Source of the DNA: Planctomycetota bacterium
GTDB lineage: Bacteria; Planctomycetota; UBA8742; UBA2392
Direction: 5' to 3'
Length of the DNA stretch: 64,000 nt
Assembly (NCBI GenBank): GCA_019912315.1
Contig: JAIOJA010000023.1
Span: 62,001 to 126,000 of the forward strand
Every line of letters starts with the position of its first letter. Position 1 is the first letter of the stretch. This document shows, piece after piece, positions 45,567 to 54,571 of this stretch. The translations under genes were made by a program, and so were the position numbers. Below the pieces are notes generated by a model, which worked only from the letters and a program-made list of their open reading frames with translations, was not told the DNA's origin and searched no databases.

Positions 45567-46787
45567 ATGTCCGATCGCACCAGACAGCAGGATGAAACCG
45601 GGCGCGCCCAGAACGTGCGCCGCGACACCTCGCGCATTCACAGCCGCGAGGTGCGCCGCGAAACCGGGCGCATCCTGCCCGTCAATGCCGGTCCGTTTCG
45701 CGTGGTGGTTTTCGCGCCGCGGCTTATGCTCAACGGCATTACTCTGTACACGCGCTCTTTGCTGCGGACCCTGCGCGAAAACGGCGATACCGTCATGCTG
45801 GTCTCGCCGCCCGGCCCGCTGGGCGAGACACTTAACGGCTCCTACGACCAGTGGTTTGAGCTGCCTGAAAATCAGCGCACCGGCTTCTTCGCCTGGCGCC
45901 GCCTGAAGGACGCCCTGGCCGAGTTCGAGCCCGACATCATGCATGTCGCCACGCCGGACCCGTCTCTGCCGGCTGTGCGCGGGGCTGATTTTCTGCGCTG
46001 TCCGCTCGCCGTCAGCGTACACGGCGTCAAGCCCGACGAGTTGCCCCCGCCCGGCGACAAACAGTACGAGGCTTACATTGCCAGCGACCAGTCCGTGCGC
46101 CAGCGCCTGCTGAACGACTGCCGCCTCGAGCGCGACCGCACCACGCTTATTTCCGATTGCGCCTTTCCCGAATCCAGGCCTGACGAGTCGTTCATCCTGT
46201 CCACCCAGCGCCGCCAGGTCGTGGGCTGGGTGGGGCCCCTGACGCATGGTTGCGGCTATCACTGTTTCATTGAGGCCGCCATCAAGGTCCAGGCCCGCGG
46301 CATCGACGCCATGTTCTCGATTCTTGGCAACGGGCCCGTGGCGCCTGAGGTCCGCGATGAAGTGGAATCGCGCGGAATGCTGACCCGCATCGTTGTCGTG
46401 GAGGCTCTGTTTGATTACGGGCGCGTCTGGGACCCGTTCGATATCGCCGTCATTGACACCCGCCAGCGCGCGTCGGCCCTCATGGTGCTGAACGCCATGG
46501 CCAACGGGCGTCCTGTCATCGCCACGGAAGGCGGCGCCGTGTTTGACCTGATTCAGGACGGCGTGGACGGCATGATCGTGCCGCGCGACAACGCCGACGC
46601 CCTGGCCGAGCGCATTCTGATGCTCGTGCAGAATCCCGCGGAGCGCCTGCGCATGGCCAAGGCCGCGTTCCAGAAAGTGGAAGACGAATACCGCCCGGTT
46701 GACATGGCCTCGGCCCTGCACGGCGTTTACGCCGCGATGCTCGCCGCTGAGCCCCTGCCCAAATCCTTCGACACCGCACGGAAGTAG
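45567..46787 (+). CDS. Glycosyltransferase family 4-like protein
   Basis: 406 residues. A charged, basic N-terminal tail of ~45 residues precedes a GT-B fold: VVVFAPRLMLNGITLYTRSLLRTLRENGDTV at the acceptor side, VGWVGPLTHGCGYHCFIEAA and the C-terminal motif MVLNAMANGRPVIATEGGAVFDLIQDGVDGMIV. The usual EX7E motif is modified (ASALMVLNAMANG instead of E-x7-E). It probably adds a further sugar to the LPS or another envelope glycan. It follows MsbA by 14 bp. Confidence 0.7.
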   Translation: MSDRTRQQDETGRAQNVRRDTSRIHSREVRRETGRILPVNAGPFRVVVFAPRLMLNGITLYTRSLLRTLRENGDTVMLVSPPGPLGETLNGSYDQWFELPENQRTGFFAWRRLKDALAEFEPDIMHVATPDPSLPAVRGADFLRCPLAVSVHGVKPDELPPPGDKQYEAYIASDQSVRQRLLNDCRLERDRTTLISDCAFPESRPDESFILSTQRRQVVGWVGPLTHGCGYHCFIEAAIKVQARGIDAMFSILGNGPVAPEVRDEVESRGMLTRIVVVEALFDYGRVWDPFDIAVIDTRQRASALMVLNAMANGRPVIATEGGAVFDLIQDGVDGMIVPRDNADALAERILMLVQNPAERLRMAKAAFQKVEDEYRPVDMASALHGVYAAMLAAEPLPKSFDTARK

Positions 46788-46790
46788 TAA

Positions 46791-46850
46791 GGCAATGAAG
46801 TTATGCAAAACAGGGCAATGAAGTAAGGCAATGATGAATAGCGAATTGGG
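46791..46850 (+). repeat. Imperfect heptad repeats with GGCAATG
   Basis: GGCAATG occurs at 46791, 46814 and 46827, and from 46830 the heptads AATGATG-AATAGCG-AATTGGG follow. The region 46788-47004 has no gene. Confidence 0.55.
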
Positions 46851-46960
46851 GTGGGTGTTGAGGTCCAGATGCGGGGCCTGCGGAATCGCTGAAACAGGGT
46901 TGCCGACCTCGTGCCTCCCTGCTCGTCTACTACTCTGCAGGCCAACCATGAACATGCTTT

Positions 46961-46988
46961 AGCGATTGACCATTCACCATTACCCGTT
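46961..46988 (-). repeat. Heptad array in inverted orientation
   Basis: AGCGATT-GACCATT-CACCATT-ACCCGTT. Read on the minus strand the units are AATGGTG-AATGGTC-AATCGCT, closely related to the plus-strand heptads at 46830-46850, giving an inverted pair 110 bp apart. Confidence 0.6.
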
Positions 46989-47004
46989 GGAGCGCAGCAA
47001 CCAA

Positions 47005-48123
47005 ATGCCGATCAGCCAGTACGACCGTCTGTTTGCTCATATCGGCTCGATTACCGGGCTGCTTTCCGCCAAACAGGTGGAAGCACTTTTCTCGACCGTA
47101 GAAACCGGCGAGGCCCGCGACATGGCCACGGCTGCCTCGCGTCGCGGCTTCCTGCCGGCGGACGTGGCGGCGGCGGTCGCCATTCTGGCGTCTGAGCTTG
47201 CGGCCCGCCGGATCGCTGAAAACATTGAGCCCGACACGATTGTATCCAGCGGCAAGTCAGGCGAAGCATCCAAGCCTGACACCCAGATCTACCCCAGCGC
47301 CCTGGGTCGCTATCACAAGCTGCGGCAGATCGCCCGCGGCGCCATGGGCATTATTTTTCGCGGCGAAAAGCGCGACGATGGCCAGGTCGTGGCGCTCAAG
47401 GTTCTGCCCCTGCAAAGCGTCAGCGACCCCCAGGATATCGAGCGCTTCAAACGCGAAATTGAAACCATCACCAGTCTCGTACACCCCAACATCGTGCGCG
47501 TCTTCGATTTCGGCCAGGAAGAAGACTTCTACTACTATGTCATGGAGTTTCTCGACGGGCGCAGTCTGCGCGAGCTGATATACGACCGCGGGCACCTTAG
47601 TCCCTTCCACGCCGCTGAGATCATTCGCGATGCGGCGCGCGGGGTGGCTTTCGCACACCAGCACGGCGTGATCCACCGCGACCTCAAGCCCAGCAACATC
47701 ATGATCGTCAAGCAGGGGCTGGTCAAAATCGTTGACTTCGGGCTGGCGTTCCACAAGACAAGCCAGATTCTCACAGCCACCGGCATCAGCCTTGGCACCC
47801 CGGCCTACATGAGCCCGGAGCAGATCGAGGGCGACCGCGCCGACGTAAACGAACGCAGTGACATCTACAGCCTTGGGGTGAGTCTGTATGAGGGGGCGAC
47901 GGGGCAGCGCCCCTTTGAGGGCGAGAACCAGTACGATGTCATGAAGCGTGTGCTGTTTGACCAGCCGCGCCCCGCGCACGCCGTAAACCCCAGCGTGCCC
48001 GAAGACCTGGGGCGTATCATCGCCCGGGCCATGGCCCGCAACCCCGGCGACCGCTACGCCCGGGCGGGCGACATGATCACCGACCTCGACGCGTTCATTG
48101 AAGGCACGGGCAGTTCTACTTGA
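47005..48123 (+). CDS. Ser/Thr protein kinase, soluble
   Basis: 372 residues from the ATG at 47005 (a TTG 39 bp upstream is also possible but lies inside the heptad array). An N-terminal helical domain (~1-80) precedes a complete kinase domain (~94-365): Gly-loop IARGAMGIIFRG, ALKVL, HRDLKPSN, DFGLAFH, SPEQ. No transmembrane segment is seen, so it is cytoplasmic. It overlaps the convergent membrane-fused methyltransferase-like gene by 8 bp. Confidence 0.85.
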   Translation: MPISQYDRLFAHIGSITGLLSAKQVEALFSTVETGEARDMATAASRRGFLPADVAAAVAILASELAARRIAENIEPDTIVSSGKSGEASKPDTQIYPSALGRYHKLRQIARGAMGIIFRGEKRDDGQVVALKVLPLQSVSDPQDIERFKREIETITSLVHPNIVRVFDFGQEEDFYYYVMEFLDGRSLRELIYDRGHLSPFHAAEIIRDAARGVAFAHQHGVIHRDLKPSNIMIVKQGLVKIVDFGLAFHKTSQILTATGISLGTPAYMSPEQIEGDRADVNERSDIYSLGVSLYEGATGQRPFEGENQYDVMKRVLFDQPRPAHAVNPSVPEDLGRIIARAMARNPGDRYARAGDMITDLDAFIEGTGSST

Positions 48124-50260
48124 TCACTTTGAAAATGTTCGAGTAGTCATCGGTCCATGGCCTGAAGTCCGGCTGCTTTTCCATATCCAGCGGCATCCCG
48201 AAGTTCTTGGGCCAGTGCCCGTCATCGCCTTCCGCTTCACGGGGGAACTCCTGGCGATTCTGCTCCAGTACTTCGGCAAAGGCGTTCATGAAGTTCGTAT
48301 TGCGCGTCGCAATGACCCATTGCGCCGCCTGGGTCAGGCCGCCATGCGTTCGGGCGGAAATCCACCCGGCATAGAAGAAGCCGAGCGATTCAGCGGATGT
48401 CCGAATGACTGGTGACAAGTCCAGATATCGGTTCGATATGTTGACCGCGATAACGCCGTCCGGCTTCAGGTGGCGATGATACACGGCGAAGGCCTCCGTG
48501 GTTATCAGATGAACGGGAATCGAATCGCTGGAAAACACGTCAACCACCAGGATGTCGAACTGCTGGGGGTCTTCTCGTTCCAGCACGAGGCGGGCATCGC
48601 CGAGTACAACTTCGACATCGGCCTGGCAGTTTTCGAGGTAGAAGAAATACTCTTTGGCATACTCCACACTCACCGGGTTGATCTCATAGAATCTGATCGT
48701 GTCGCCGGCCTCGGCGTACGCTGCAATGGTACCGACACCTAGTCCCAGAACCGCTATGCGGCGGGGGCGGCGTGGAAACGTCTTCAGCGTCAGCCCGACG
48801 CCGGAGTGTTCTCCGAAGTACGAAGTCGGAAATCCCTGAAGCCCGGGTTCCATGACTTGTTGACCGTGAAGGGTCGTCCCGGACACAAGAGCGCGGCTCC
48901 ACAGCAGATCCGAATCTTCGGGCGCTTCCTTCACTAGAAAGACTCCGTAGAAATTCCGCTTGGTAGCGATGACCTGATCTGTCGTACTGTAGAGGCTGTA
49001 TCCGAACATGCCGGTAACGCACAGTGTAAGGAACAGCAGAGAGGCCCATACCCAGCGAGGTTTGCCGTCAAACAGAGGACTTCGTGCGTCTTTGGCGTGT
49101 GCTGCCAGTACGCATGCTATCGTCAGCAGGACTGCAAACGGATACTCAAGGTGCAGCGGGAAGACCAGCGGCGCGACAATGGCGACGGAGATGCCTCCCA
49201 GCGCGCCTCCCAGCGATACGCAAAGGTAAAACGACGTCAGCTTCGCGGGGTCGGGACGATGCCTGTACACCTCGCCGTGGCAAATCATACACAACAGGAA
49301 CAGCGCCGCGCTGAGAACCGAGATCGTGACATAGACGCTCAGATCAGCATGGAAGATGTCGAAAGCGGCGGCACCTGCCGCACCCAGCATCCCCAACACC
49401 AGAAACAGGCGGCGCGGGTACCAGCGGTCCCCCGCGAACGTGATGATGAACGTCAGCAGGTAGATGCTCAGAGGCAGCACCCATAACAGCGGTACGCTTG
49501 CCACATCAACGGTCAGGTGGTTCGTAAAGGACAACAACAGCGCCGTGGCGCACGCCGGCAGCAGCACCCACAACAGCGGGCGCCGTGTCGTACCGCCTGC
49601 CTGCTCGGTTTTCGAGGCTTCGGGTTGGTCTGGGGACGGTGCAGCATCCGTGGGGCGGGCGTCTGTCTCTTTCTGACGGGAGGCCAGGAAGCCCATCACG
49701 GCCACGCCCGCACACCCGACTCCGAATACGCCGAAACCCCACGACCAGTTGACCGCCTGCTCGGTGCGTCCCCACATGGACTCAAACAGAAACGGGTAGC
49801 TCAGCAGCGCCAGTAGCGATCCAACGTTGCTCAGCGCGTAGAGCGCGTAAGGCGAGCGCCCGCGATAGCGCCGCGCGAACCAGGCCTGCAGCAACGGCCC
49901 CGTTGACGAGAGCGCGAAGTAGGGGAGTCCGACCGTGACGCCGAGTAACAGCAGGATTTGCAGTGTGGGGTCATCCGCCCCATCCGGTTTCATGCCTTCC
50001 GGAGGAATGATCGGTAGCAGCGCGCCGGCAAGCGCGAGAATCGCCAGGTGTACGATAAGTTGTGTCAGCGGCCTGAAGCGGGTGTGCAGTACGTGCGCGT
50101 AAGCGTAGCCGGCCAGCAGCACGGTTTGAAAAAACACCAGCGTTACGGACCACACGCCCGGGGTGCCGCCGAACCACGGCAGGATGTAGCGGGCGATGAG
50201 GGGCTGCACCTGGAACAGCAGAAACGCGCTCAGGAATATGGTGGCTGCGAACAGGTACAT
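48116..50260 (-). CDS. Membrane-fused spermidine synthase-like protein
   Basis: 714 residues. The N-terminal ~430 residues contain about 11-12 hydrophobic helices of MFS-like character, with a Ser/Thr/Pro/Glu linker near residues 195-225. The C-terminal ~250 residues are a spermidine-synthase/SAM methyltransferase-like Rossmann domain: IAVLGLGVGTIAAY, FYEINPVSVEYAK, VVLGDARLVLE, ILVVDVFSSDSIPVHL. This fused architecture is common in bacteria but has no known reaction; polyamine synthesis is not implied. Confidence 0.8.
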   Translation of the reverse strand: MYLFAATIFLSAFLLFQVQPLIARYILPWFGGTPGVWSVTLVFFQTVLLAGYAYAHVLHTRFRPLTQLIVHLAILALAGALLPIIPPEGMKPDGADDPTLQILLLLGVTVGLPYFALSSTGPLLQAWFARRYRGRSPYALYALSNVGSLLALLSYPFLFESMWGRTEQAVNWSWGFGVFGVGCAGVAVMGFLASRQKETDARPTDAAPSPDQPEASKTEQAGGTTRRPLLWVLLPACATALLLSFTNHLTVDVASVPLLWVLPLSIYLLTFIITFAGDRWYPRRLFLVLGMLGAAGAAAFDIFHADLSVYVTISVLSAALFLLCMICHGEVYRHRPDPAKLTSFYLCVSLGGALGGISVAIVAPLVFPLHLEYPFAVLLTIACVLAAHAKDARSPLFDGKPRWVWASLLFLTLCVTGMFGYSLYSTTDQVIATKRNFYGVFLVKEAPEDSDLLWSRALVSGTTLHGQQVMEPGLQGFPTSYFGEHSGVGLTLKTFPRRPRRIAVLGLGVGTIAAYAEAGDTIRFYEINPVSVEYAKEYFFYLENCQADVEVVLGDARLVLEREDPQQFDILVVDVFSSDSIPVHLITTEAFAVYHRHLKPDGVIAVNISNRYLDLSPVIRTSAESLGFFYAGWISARTHGGLTQAAQWVIATRNTNFMNAFAEVLEQNRQEFPREAEGDDGHWPKNFGMPLDMEKQPDFRPWTDDYSNIFKVIK

Positions 50261-50490
50261 GGAAGCCCTTCAGAGGGTTCGGGATACTACCGGCCCGGTA
50301 TGGGCGTATCCAGACGGTAGCCCCGGGACGCACGGAAACCCAGCGAGGTACGTACAATAAAAATGCCGGGTATTCTACTGGACATGTAATGTTTGCGGTG
50401 ATACTCTCGTGACATAACGAAGGGAAAAGGGTGAATGTAGGGACATCAGGCTGTGGAATTCTTCCGTTTTGTCCTTTACACGCACTGCAC

Positions 50491-50519
50491 TTGACCCTTC
50501 AATGTTCGTCCTCTACCGT
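50491..50519 (+). promoter_or_regulatory. Weak candidate promoter of the main pilin
   Basis: TTGACC, 17 bp, TACCGT, ending 40 bp upstream of the pilin ATG. The -10 is poor; a TATAAG at 50534 has no partner -35. The ~300 bp 50261-50559 otherwise hold a small dyad (50282-50311) and nothing else recognised. Confidence 0.3.
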
Positions 50520-50559
50520 TTGGTCCCGCCTTCTATAAGGCAAGTTCAGGAGAAAACTT

Positions 50560-50952
50560 ATGCAACACACGAAGAAGAAGGGTTTCACCCTGATCGAGCT
50601 GCTGATCGTGGTGGTTATCGTGGGCATCCTTGCTCTCGCGGCCATTCCGCTCATCACCTCGAACACCCGCGACGCGCGCCGCGCCGAGGGCGAGCAGTTG
50701 CTGGGCTCCCAGCGTGACTGGGCGCGCGTTGAATACAGCCGTACCGGTAACGACACAGGCATTGTTGCCAAGCACGGCACGTTGATTGCGTCCCAGTGGA
50801 CCGGCAAGTATTTCACTGCCCAGGCGCTGGTTGTAGGTGCGAATCCGAAAGCCACCGTGAAATACAACGGCACAGCAACAACGGACGGCACTGGCGAAAT
50901 GACCTTCGCCTGGCAGAGCGGACTCGGTGCCATCACCTGGAATCCGGTTTAA
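50560..50952 (+). CDS. pilA: Type IV prepilin, likely major pilin
   Basis: 130 residues with leader MQHTKKKG cut before FTLIELLIVVVIVGILALAAIPLI, the classic N-methylated helix. RBS AGGAGAAAAC, strong. The body has EGEQLLGSQRD, YSRTGND, TGKYF and the C-terminal FAWQSGLGAITWNP, shared with the solitary pilin at 30320. No Cys pair is seen, so the usual disulphide loop is absent. The strong RBS, own terminator and location at the head of the pilus cluster suggest it is the major pilin. Confidence 0.88.
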   Translation: MQHTKKKGFTLIELLIVVVIVGILALAAIPLITSNTRDARRAEGEQLLGSQRDWARVEYSRTGNDTGIVAKHGTLIASQWTGKYFTAQALVVGANPKATVKYNGTATTDGTGEMTFAWQSGLGAITWNPV

Positions 50953-50984
50953 TCGCGACCACGTAAGTACAGCAATTGGAGGAG

Positions 50985-51010
50985 GGGAGCCTTTTACAGG
51001 CTCCCTTTTT
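50985..51010 (+). terminator. Intrinsic terminator of the pilin
   Basis: GGGAGCC-TTTTACA-GGCTCCC stem-loop followed by TTTTT, 33 bp after the pilin stop. Confidence 0.9.
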
Positions 51011-51068
51011 CGTTGTTCACAGAGCCAGCCGGCCGATGGTGTGTGCGGTTCAAGTTGCAAGATTATGT

Positions 51069-51096
51069 TTGATTTGGTCAAACGACGGTGTATAGT
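51069..51096 (+). promoter_or_regulatory. Candidate sigma70 promoter for pilV-like gene
   Basis: TTGATT, 16 bp, TATAGT in AT-rich sequence, 32 bp upstream of the pilV-like ATG. Confidence 0.5.
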
Positions 51097-51128
51097 TCGT
51101 GTAAGAAATCTTTCACGGGGTGTGAATC

Positions 51129-51659
51129 ATGTTGAATCCCAACGCCAGGCGTTTAGTTCCGCGTAATCGCTCACGAGGCGGTTTTTCACTGGTCGAAGTG
51201 GCCGTGGCCATGTTCGTCATCACAGTGGTCTCCCTGACCGGCTTCGCCTACTACGGCACCGCCCGCATGGGTGAAATCAACGAATGGCACGACCAGAACT
51301 CCCTGTTTCTGGCCGAGCGCGAGATTGAGGCCTGGCACGGCAACGGCTATACCGGCTTGCAGGGTTTCAGCCTCGCGCAATCCGCGCCGAACTTCCTGCC
51401 CTACGGCTACCGTTTCGGCAGCCCCGACGCCGCCTGGGACCAGGCGAATCGCCGCAAGGTGGTGGTACTGGACGGGTTTACCTATCACATTCGTGCCCGA
51501 AACCACTTCACGAACAACTCGGGCAACAACTACTACGTGTATGAGGACTGGGGCGGCGTGCCGGTGTTTTACCGTCGCGTGGAAGTGCGTGTGGAGTGGG
51601 GCTTCGTTGGAGGCACCCCCTTGTCGAACATGAGCCAGGAAACACGTATGGCGCAGTAG
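51129..51659 (+). CDS. PilV-like minor pilin
   Basis: 176 residues. A long basic leader (NPNARRLVPRNRSRGG) precedes FSLVEVAVAMFVITVVSLTGFAYYG, a class IV prepilin site with Glu5 present. The rest has aromatic residues and GNNYYVYEDWGGVPVFYRRVEVRVEW beta-strands. It follows the pilin and precedes the PilW-like gene, the order of minor pilins that prime pilus assembly. Confidence 0.8.
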   Translation: MLNPNARRLVPRNRSRGGFSLVEVAVAMFVITVVSLTGFAYYGTARMGEINEWHDQNSLFLAEREIEAWHGNGYTGLQGFSLAQSAPNFLPYGYRFGSPDAAWDQANRRKVVVLDGFTYHIRARNHFTNNSGNNYYVYEDWGGVPVFYRRVEVRVEWGFVGGTPLSNMSQETRMAQ

Positions 51660-51715
51660 GCGCCGGCAGCGGTAGTTAGCCTTGTCAGCAGGAACGCAGA
51701 CCTGGAGATGCAGTC

Positions 51716-52309
51716 ATGCGCAGACCTAAAAATGCCCGAAACACCCGCCGCGGCGTGACCTTGGTGGAACTGCTTGTCGCCCTGGTGATCTCAACCATTA
51801 TTCTGATGGGCATGGGCATGGTGCTGGTCACCCTGTTCACCGGTATGCGGGAATCGCGCGACTTCTTCGAAGCCACCTCCCGCGTTGACCTGATTCGCCA
51901 GCTATCCTTTGACGCCCGTACCGGCAACGCCATTCGTTTCCCGACTGTGGATGGCGCGCCCGGCAACTACGCCGCGGGCGGCTTTGTCGGCGACCAGATC
52001 CAGTTCGACAGTCTGCGTTTTACTCCACCGAATACGACCGACACGGTCACGATCACCTGGGAGTCGCGACGTCCGACGGCCGCGCCGATTACGGACCCTT
52101 ACACTGTGTTCCGCTTCACGGACGACACGCCGGAATACCCGAACAACATCCCGGGCGACGACCTGTTTACCTTCGCCCAGGAGAACATCACGTTCTTTGA
52201 TGTGGTGCGACAGAGCGCGGACTCGTTCACCGTGTCACTGGAAGCCGCCCATGGCGGCGAAAGCGTGCAGGTGGACCTGGCGGTGACCTTGCGCAACGTG
52301 ATTCAGTAA
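51716..52309 (+). CDS. PilW-like minor pilin
   Basis: 197 residues. The leader RRPKNARNTRRG precedes VTLVELLVALVISTIILMGMGMVLVTLF, a typical PilW/PulJ-type helix. The body contains a DARTGNAIRFP segment and beta-strands ending SVQVDLAVTLRNVIQ. The first residue after cleavage is Val rather than Phe. Expected to act with the PilV-like protein in pilus initiation. Confidence 0.78.
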   Translation: MRRPKNARNTRRGVTLVELLVALVISTIILMGMGMVLVTLFTGMRESRDFFEATSRVDLIRQLSFDARTGNAIRFPTVDGAPGNYAAGGFVGDQIQFDSLRFTPPNTTDTVTITWESRRPTAAPITDPYTVFRFTDDTPEYPNNIPGDDLFTFAQENITFFDVVRQSADSFTVSLEAAHGGESVQVDLAVTLRNVIQ

Positions 52310-52314
52310 GGCGA

Positions 52315-52390
52315 GTTTGGTGTTTGGTGTTTCGAGTTCGGCTTGAGGGCCTGTAGCTGCTCCCGACTCCCCAACCCCAAAAACATCAAC
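52315..52390. repeat. Heptad array GTTTGGT and opposite-strand counterpart
   Basis: GTTTGGT-GTTTGGT-GTTTCGA-GTTCGGC at 52315-52342. At about 52363-52390 a C/A-rich heptad-like tract (e.g. CCCAACC, CATCAAC) is roughly its reverse complement. The two arms straddle 20 bp and could form an imperfect hairpin. Confidence 0.5.
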
Positions 52391-52397
52391 CACGCAC

Positions 52398-52425
52398 AGA
52401 GGTCCCAATCAGGGGGCCTCTTTTT
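52398..52425 (+). terminator. Intrinsic terminator after the minor pilins
   Basis: AGAGGTCCC-AATCAG-GGGGCCTCT stem (one T:G pair) followed by a run of five Ts. Confidence 0.8.
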
Positions 52426-52448
52426 GTATCTGCTTGCCAGTAAGGGTG

Positions 52449-52477
52449 TTGACGACTTCTGGACACCCGACTATCGT
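52449..52477 (+). promoter_or_regulatory. Candidate sigma70 promoter of the pilM operon
   Basis: TTGACG, 17 bp, TATCGT, 48 bp upstream of the pilM ATG and after the terminator, so pilMNO-Q form a separate transcription unit. Confidence 0.55.
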
Positions 52478-52525
52478 CCTTCCACGTAGACCACTCTGCA
52501 TAATCTCTCTGTTACGGAAGAGCCC

Positions 52526-53815
52526 ATGGCAACCTTAGCCGTCGGTATCGATGTTGGGACTTCCTCGGTGAAGGCGGTCGCTCTCAAGCGCACTGGCTCA
52601 GGCTTCGCCCTCAAAAGCGTCAGCCAGGCCGACATCCGCCGCGCCGAGTTTCATCCCGAGGAATCGCCGCAGTCCATCGCGGAGGCCCCCCTGCGGGCCC
52701 TTGAGCGCGTCTCGCAGGACGCGTCCTTCGCCCGCAAGGCGTGCGCTTTCGCCGTTTCCGGGCCGCGCGTCGCGCCCCGTCTGTTCAAGTTTCCGTCCAT
52801 TCCAAAGGGCGAAGTGGAACAGGCCATCCGCTTCGAGGCCGAACAGATTATCCCGTTCGACCTCGCGCAGGCGGCGCTTGATTTCGTGCTGTTCGACGAA
52901 GCCATGGAGGAAGGCAAGCCGGTCATGGAAGGGCTGGTGGTGGCCGTCCACAAGGAAGAAGTGGACAAGCGCTTTGTGCTGCTCAAGAGCGCCGGCTTCG
53001 ACCCGGTGATTCTTGACATCGACACGCTGGCCCTTGCGAACGCCTTCAGCGAAACGGAAGGACTCAATGAGCGCGAAACTGTCGCCCTGATTAACATTGG
53101 CGCGCGCTTCACGAACCTTTCCATCCTGCACGGCACGCGCCGCGTGTTTGTGCGCGACATCGCCACTGGCGGCGACATGCTGAGTCGCGCCATCAGTGAA
53201 ATTTACGGGCTTGACCTGCCCCAGGCTGAGAAGCGCAAGCGCGAGGCTTCGTATACGCCGCTGGATGACCTCGAAGGCGGCGGGGGCGGCTTCGCGGATG
53301 ATTTCGGCGGCGGCGAAACCGAAGGCTTTGGCGAAACGGAAGGTTTTGGCGACACCGAAGGTTTTGATCCCGTGGACGACGGAAACGAAGAGTACGTGCT
53401 GCTTGACAGTGACCAGACCGGCTTTGAAAGCGGCGACACCATGACGGACGACGCGTTCGCCGCCAGCGGCGAGACACAAAGCGGCATCAACGCCGCCCAG
53501 CGCATCAGCGCCAACCGCGCCGTGCTGGCCGACGCTATGGGTGATCTGATCAGCGAAATCCAGGACACGTTCAAGTACTACATTAACCGGCGGATTATTC
53601 CGCGGGTTGACAAAGTGCGCCTGTGCGGCGGCACGGCGAAGTTCCCCGATATCGAGGAGTTTTTCGCGGGGCAACTGGGCGTGCCGACGGAGCTGTGGAA
53701 TCCATTCGCGCGCATCGAAATGGGCGGCGCCGCGGGCAAGTACCCGCCGAACTTTCTGGATGAGCTGGGGCCCATGATGGCCGTTGCAACCGGGTTGGCG
53801 ATGAGGGCGCTGTAG
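52526..53815 (+). CDS. pilM: Pilus assembly actin-like ATPase PilM with repeat insertion
   Basis: 429 residues; typical PilM is ~350. The actin-like fold is complete: GIDVGTSSVK at the phosphate loop, VSGPRVAPRLFKFP, FEAEQIIPFDL, LDIDTLALANAF, GARFTNLSI, and the C-terminal LCGGTAKFPDIEEFF. Residues ~244-325 (53255-53501) are an extra acidic Gly/Glu/Phe-rich insert with TEGF repeats (GETEGFGETEGFGDTEGF). PilM is cytoplasmic and binds the N-terminus of PilN. The first gene of the pilMNO-Q operon. Confidence 0.88.
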   Translation: MATLAVGIDVGTSSVKAVALKRTGSGFALKSVSQADIRRAEFHPEESPQSIAEAPLRALERVSQDASFARKACAFAVSGPRVAPRLFKFPSIPKGEVEQAIRFEAEQIIPFDLAQAALDFVLFDEAMEEGKPVMEGLVVAVHKEEVDKRFVLLKSAGFDPVILDIDTLALANAFSETEGLNERETVALINIGARFTNLSILHGTRRVFVRDIATGGDMLSRAISEIYGLDLPQAEKRKREASYTPLDDLEGGGGGFADDFGGGETEGFGETEGFGDTEGFDPVDDGNEEYVLLDSDQTGFESGDTMTDDAFAASGETQSGINAAQRISANRAVLADAMGDLISEIQDTFKYYINRRIIPRVDKVRLCGGTAKFPDIEEFFAGQLGVPTELWNPFARIEMGGAAGKYPPNFLDELGPMMAVATGLAMRAL

Positions 53816-53874
53816 GGCACGGCATGGCTGCATGAAGGTTGAGCGTGCCGGGGGCGCGCCACAACGGGGGAACC

Positions 53875-54561
53875 ATGTTTGAACTGAACCTGATCAAGGA
53901 CAAAGCCAAGGCGCGCCAGCGGCGGCGGGTTATCTTTTTGTCCGTCGTCAGCATTGTGTTTCTTGCGGGCTTGCTCGGGATTTTCGTCGGCAGCCTGTTC
54001 TGGCGCGAAACTATCAGGCTGAAGTCTGTGAACGAAGATATCGCCCGCAAGCAGGGCGAAATTGACAAGCTGAACGCCGAGCTCGAAATTCGCGAGCCCG
54101 CGGCGCGTAAACGGCGCAACGGGCTGATCGAAGCCTGGGAAGAAGACGCCAGCGTGCGCCAGGACCGTCCCTTCTTCAACCCCATTCTGTCGGACATGGC
54201 CGAGCACCACCCGGCCAGCGCGGAGTTCTGGTACAACGACATCACGATTTCCACCAGCGGCTCGCGCGGCCCGGCGAACACCGAAGATCCGTATGCGCCG
54301 GCGAAGGACCTGATGGGTTCGCGGGGTCTGGAGGCCAGCGGCTACATTGAAATCGAGGCGTCGGACATCGTGACCGAGAGCGAACTGAACCAGGTGGCCA
54401 AGCAGATGGACGGCATGTTGCGCCTGGTAGGTGAGCCGAAGTTCAACCTGGAAATAAGCGGGGAAGCGCCCCAGAGCGGCGACACGGAAGCGTCGCGCTA
54501 CGTACCTTTCAATATGCGCGCGGCGCAGACCACATTCCGTCCTGACCAGCAGGCCCCGTAG
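53875..54561 (+). CDS. pilN: Pilus assembly protein PilN
   Basis: 228 residues from the ATG at 53875 (GGGGGAACC upstream). The short cytoplasmic N-terminus begins FELNLIKDKAK, the PilM-binding peptide of PilN (INLLP-like). A single transmembrane helix (~22-43) and a coiled-coil plus ferredoxin-like periplasmic domain follow. It ends 10 bp before pilO. Assignment rests on helix pattern and order. Confidence 0.78.
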   Translation: MFELNLIKDKAKARQRRRVIFLSVVSIVFLAGLLGIFVGSLFWRETIRLKSVNEDIARKQGEIDKLNAELEIREPAARKRRNGLIEAWEEDASVRQDRPFFNPILSDMAEHHPASAEFWYNDITISTSGSRGPANTEDPYAPAKDLMGSRGLEASGYIEIEASDIVTESELNQVAKQMDGMLRLVGEPKFNLEISGEAPQSGDTEASRYVPFNMRAAQTTFRPDQQAP

Positions 54562-54571
54562 GAGCGAGCAA

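Noticed and set aside
48116-50260. Annotation as spermidine synthase (speE)
   Set aside because: The Rossmann domain is related, but the fused membrane half and lack of polyamine genes nearby do not support that reaction.
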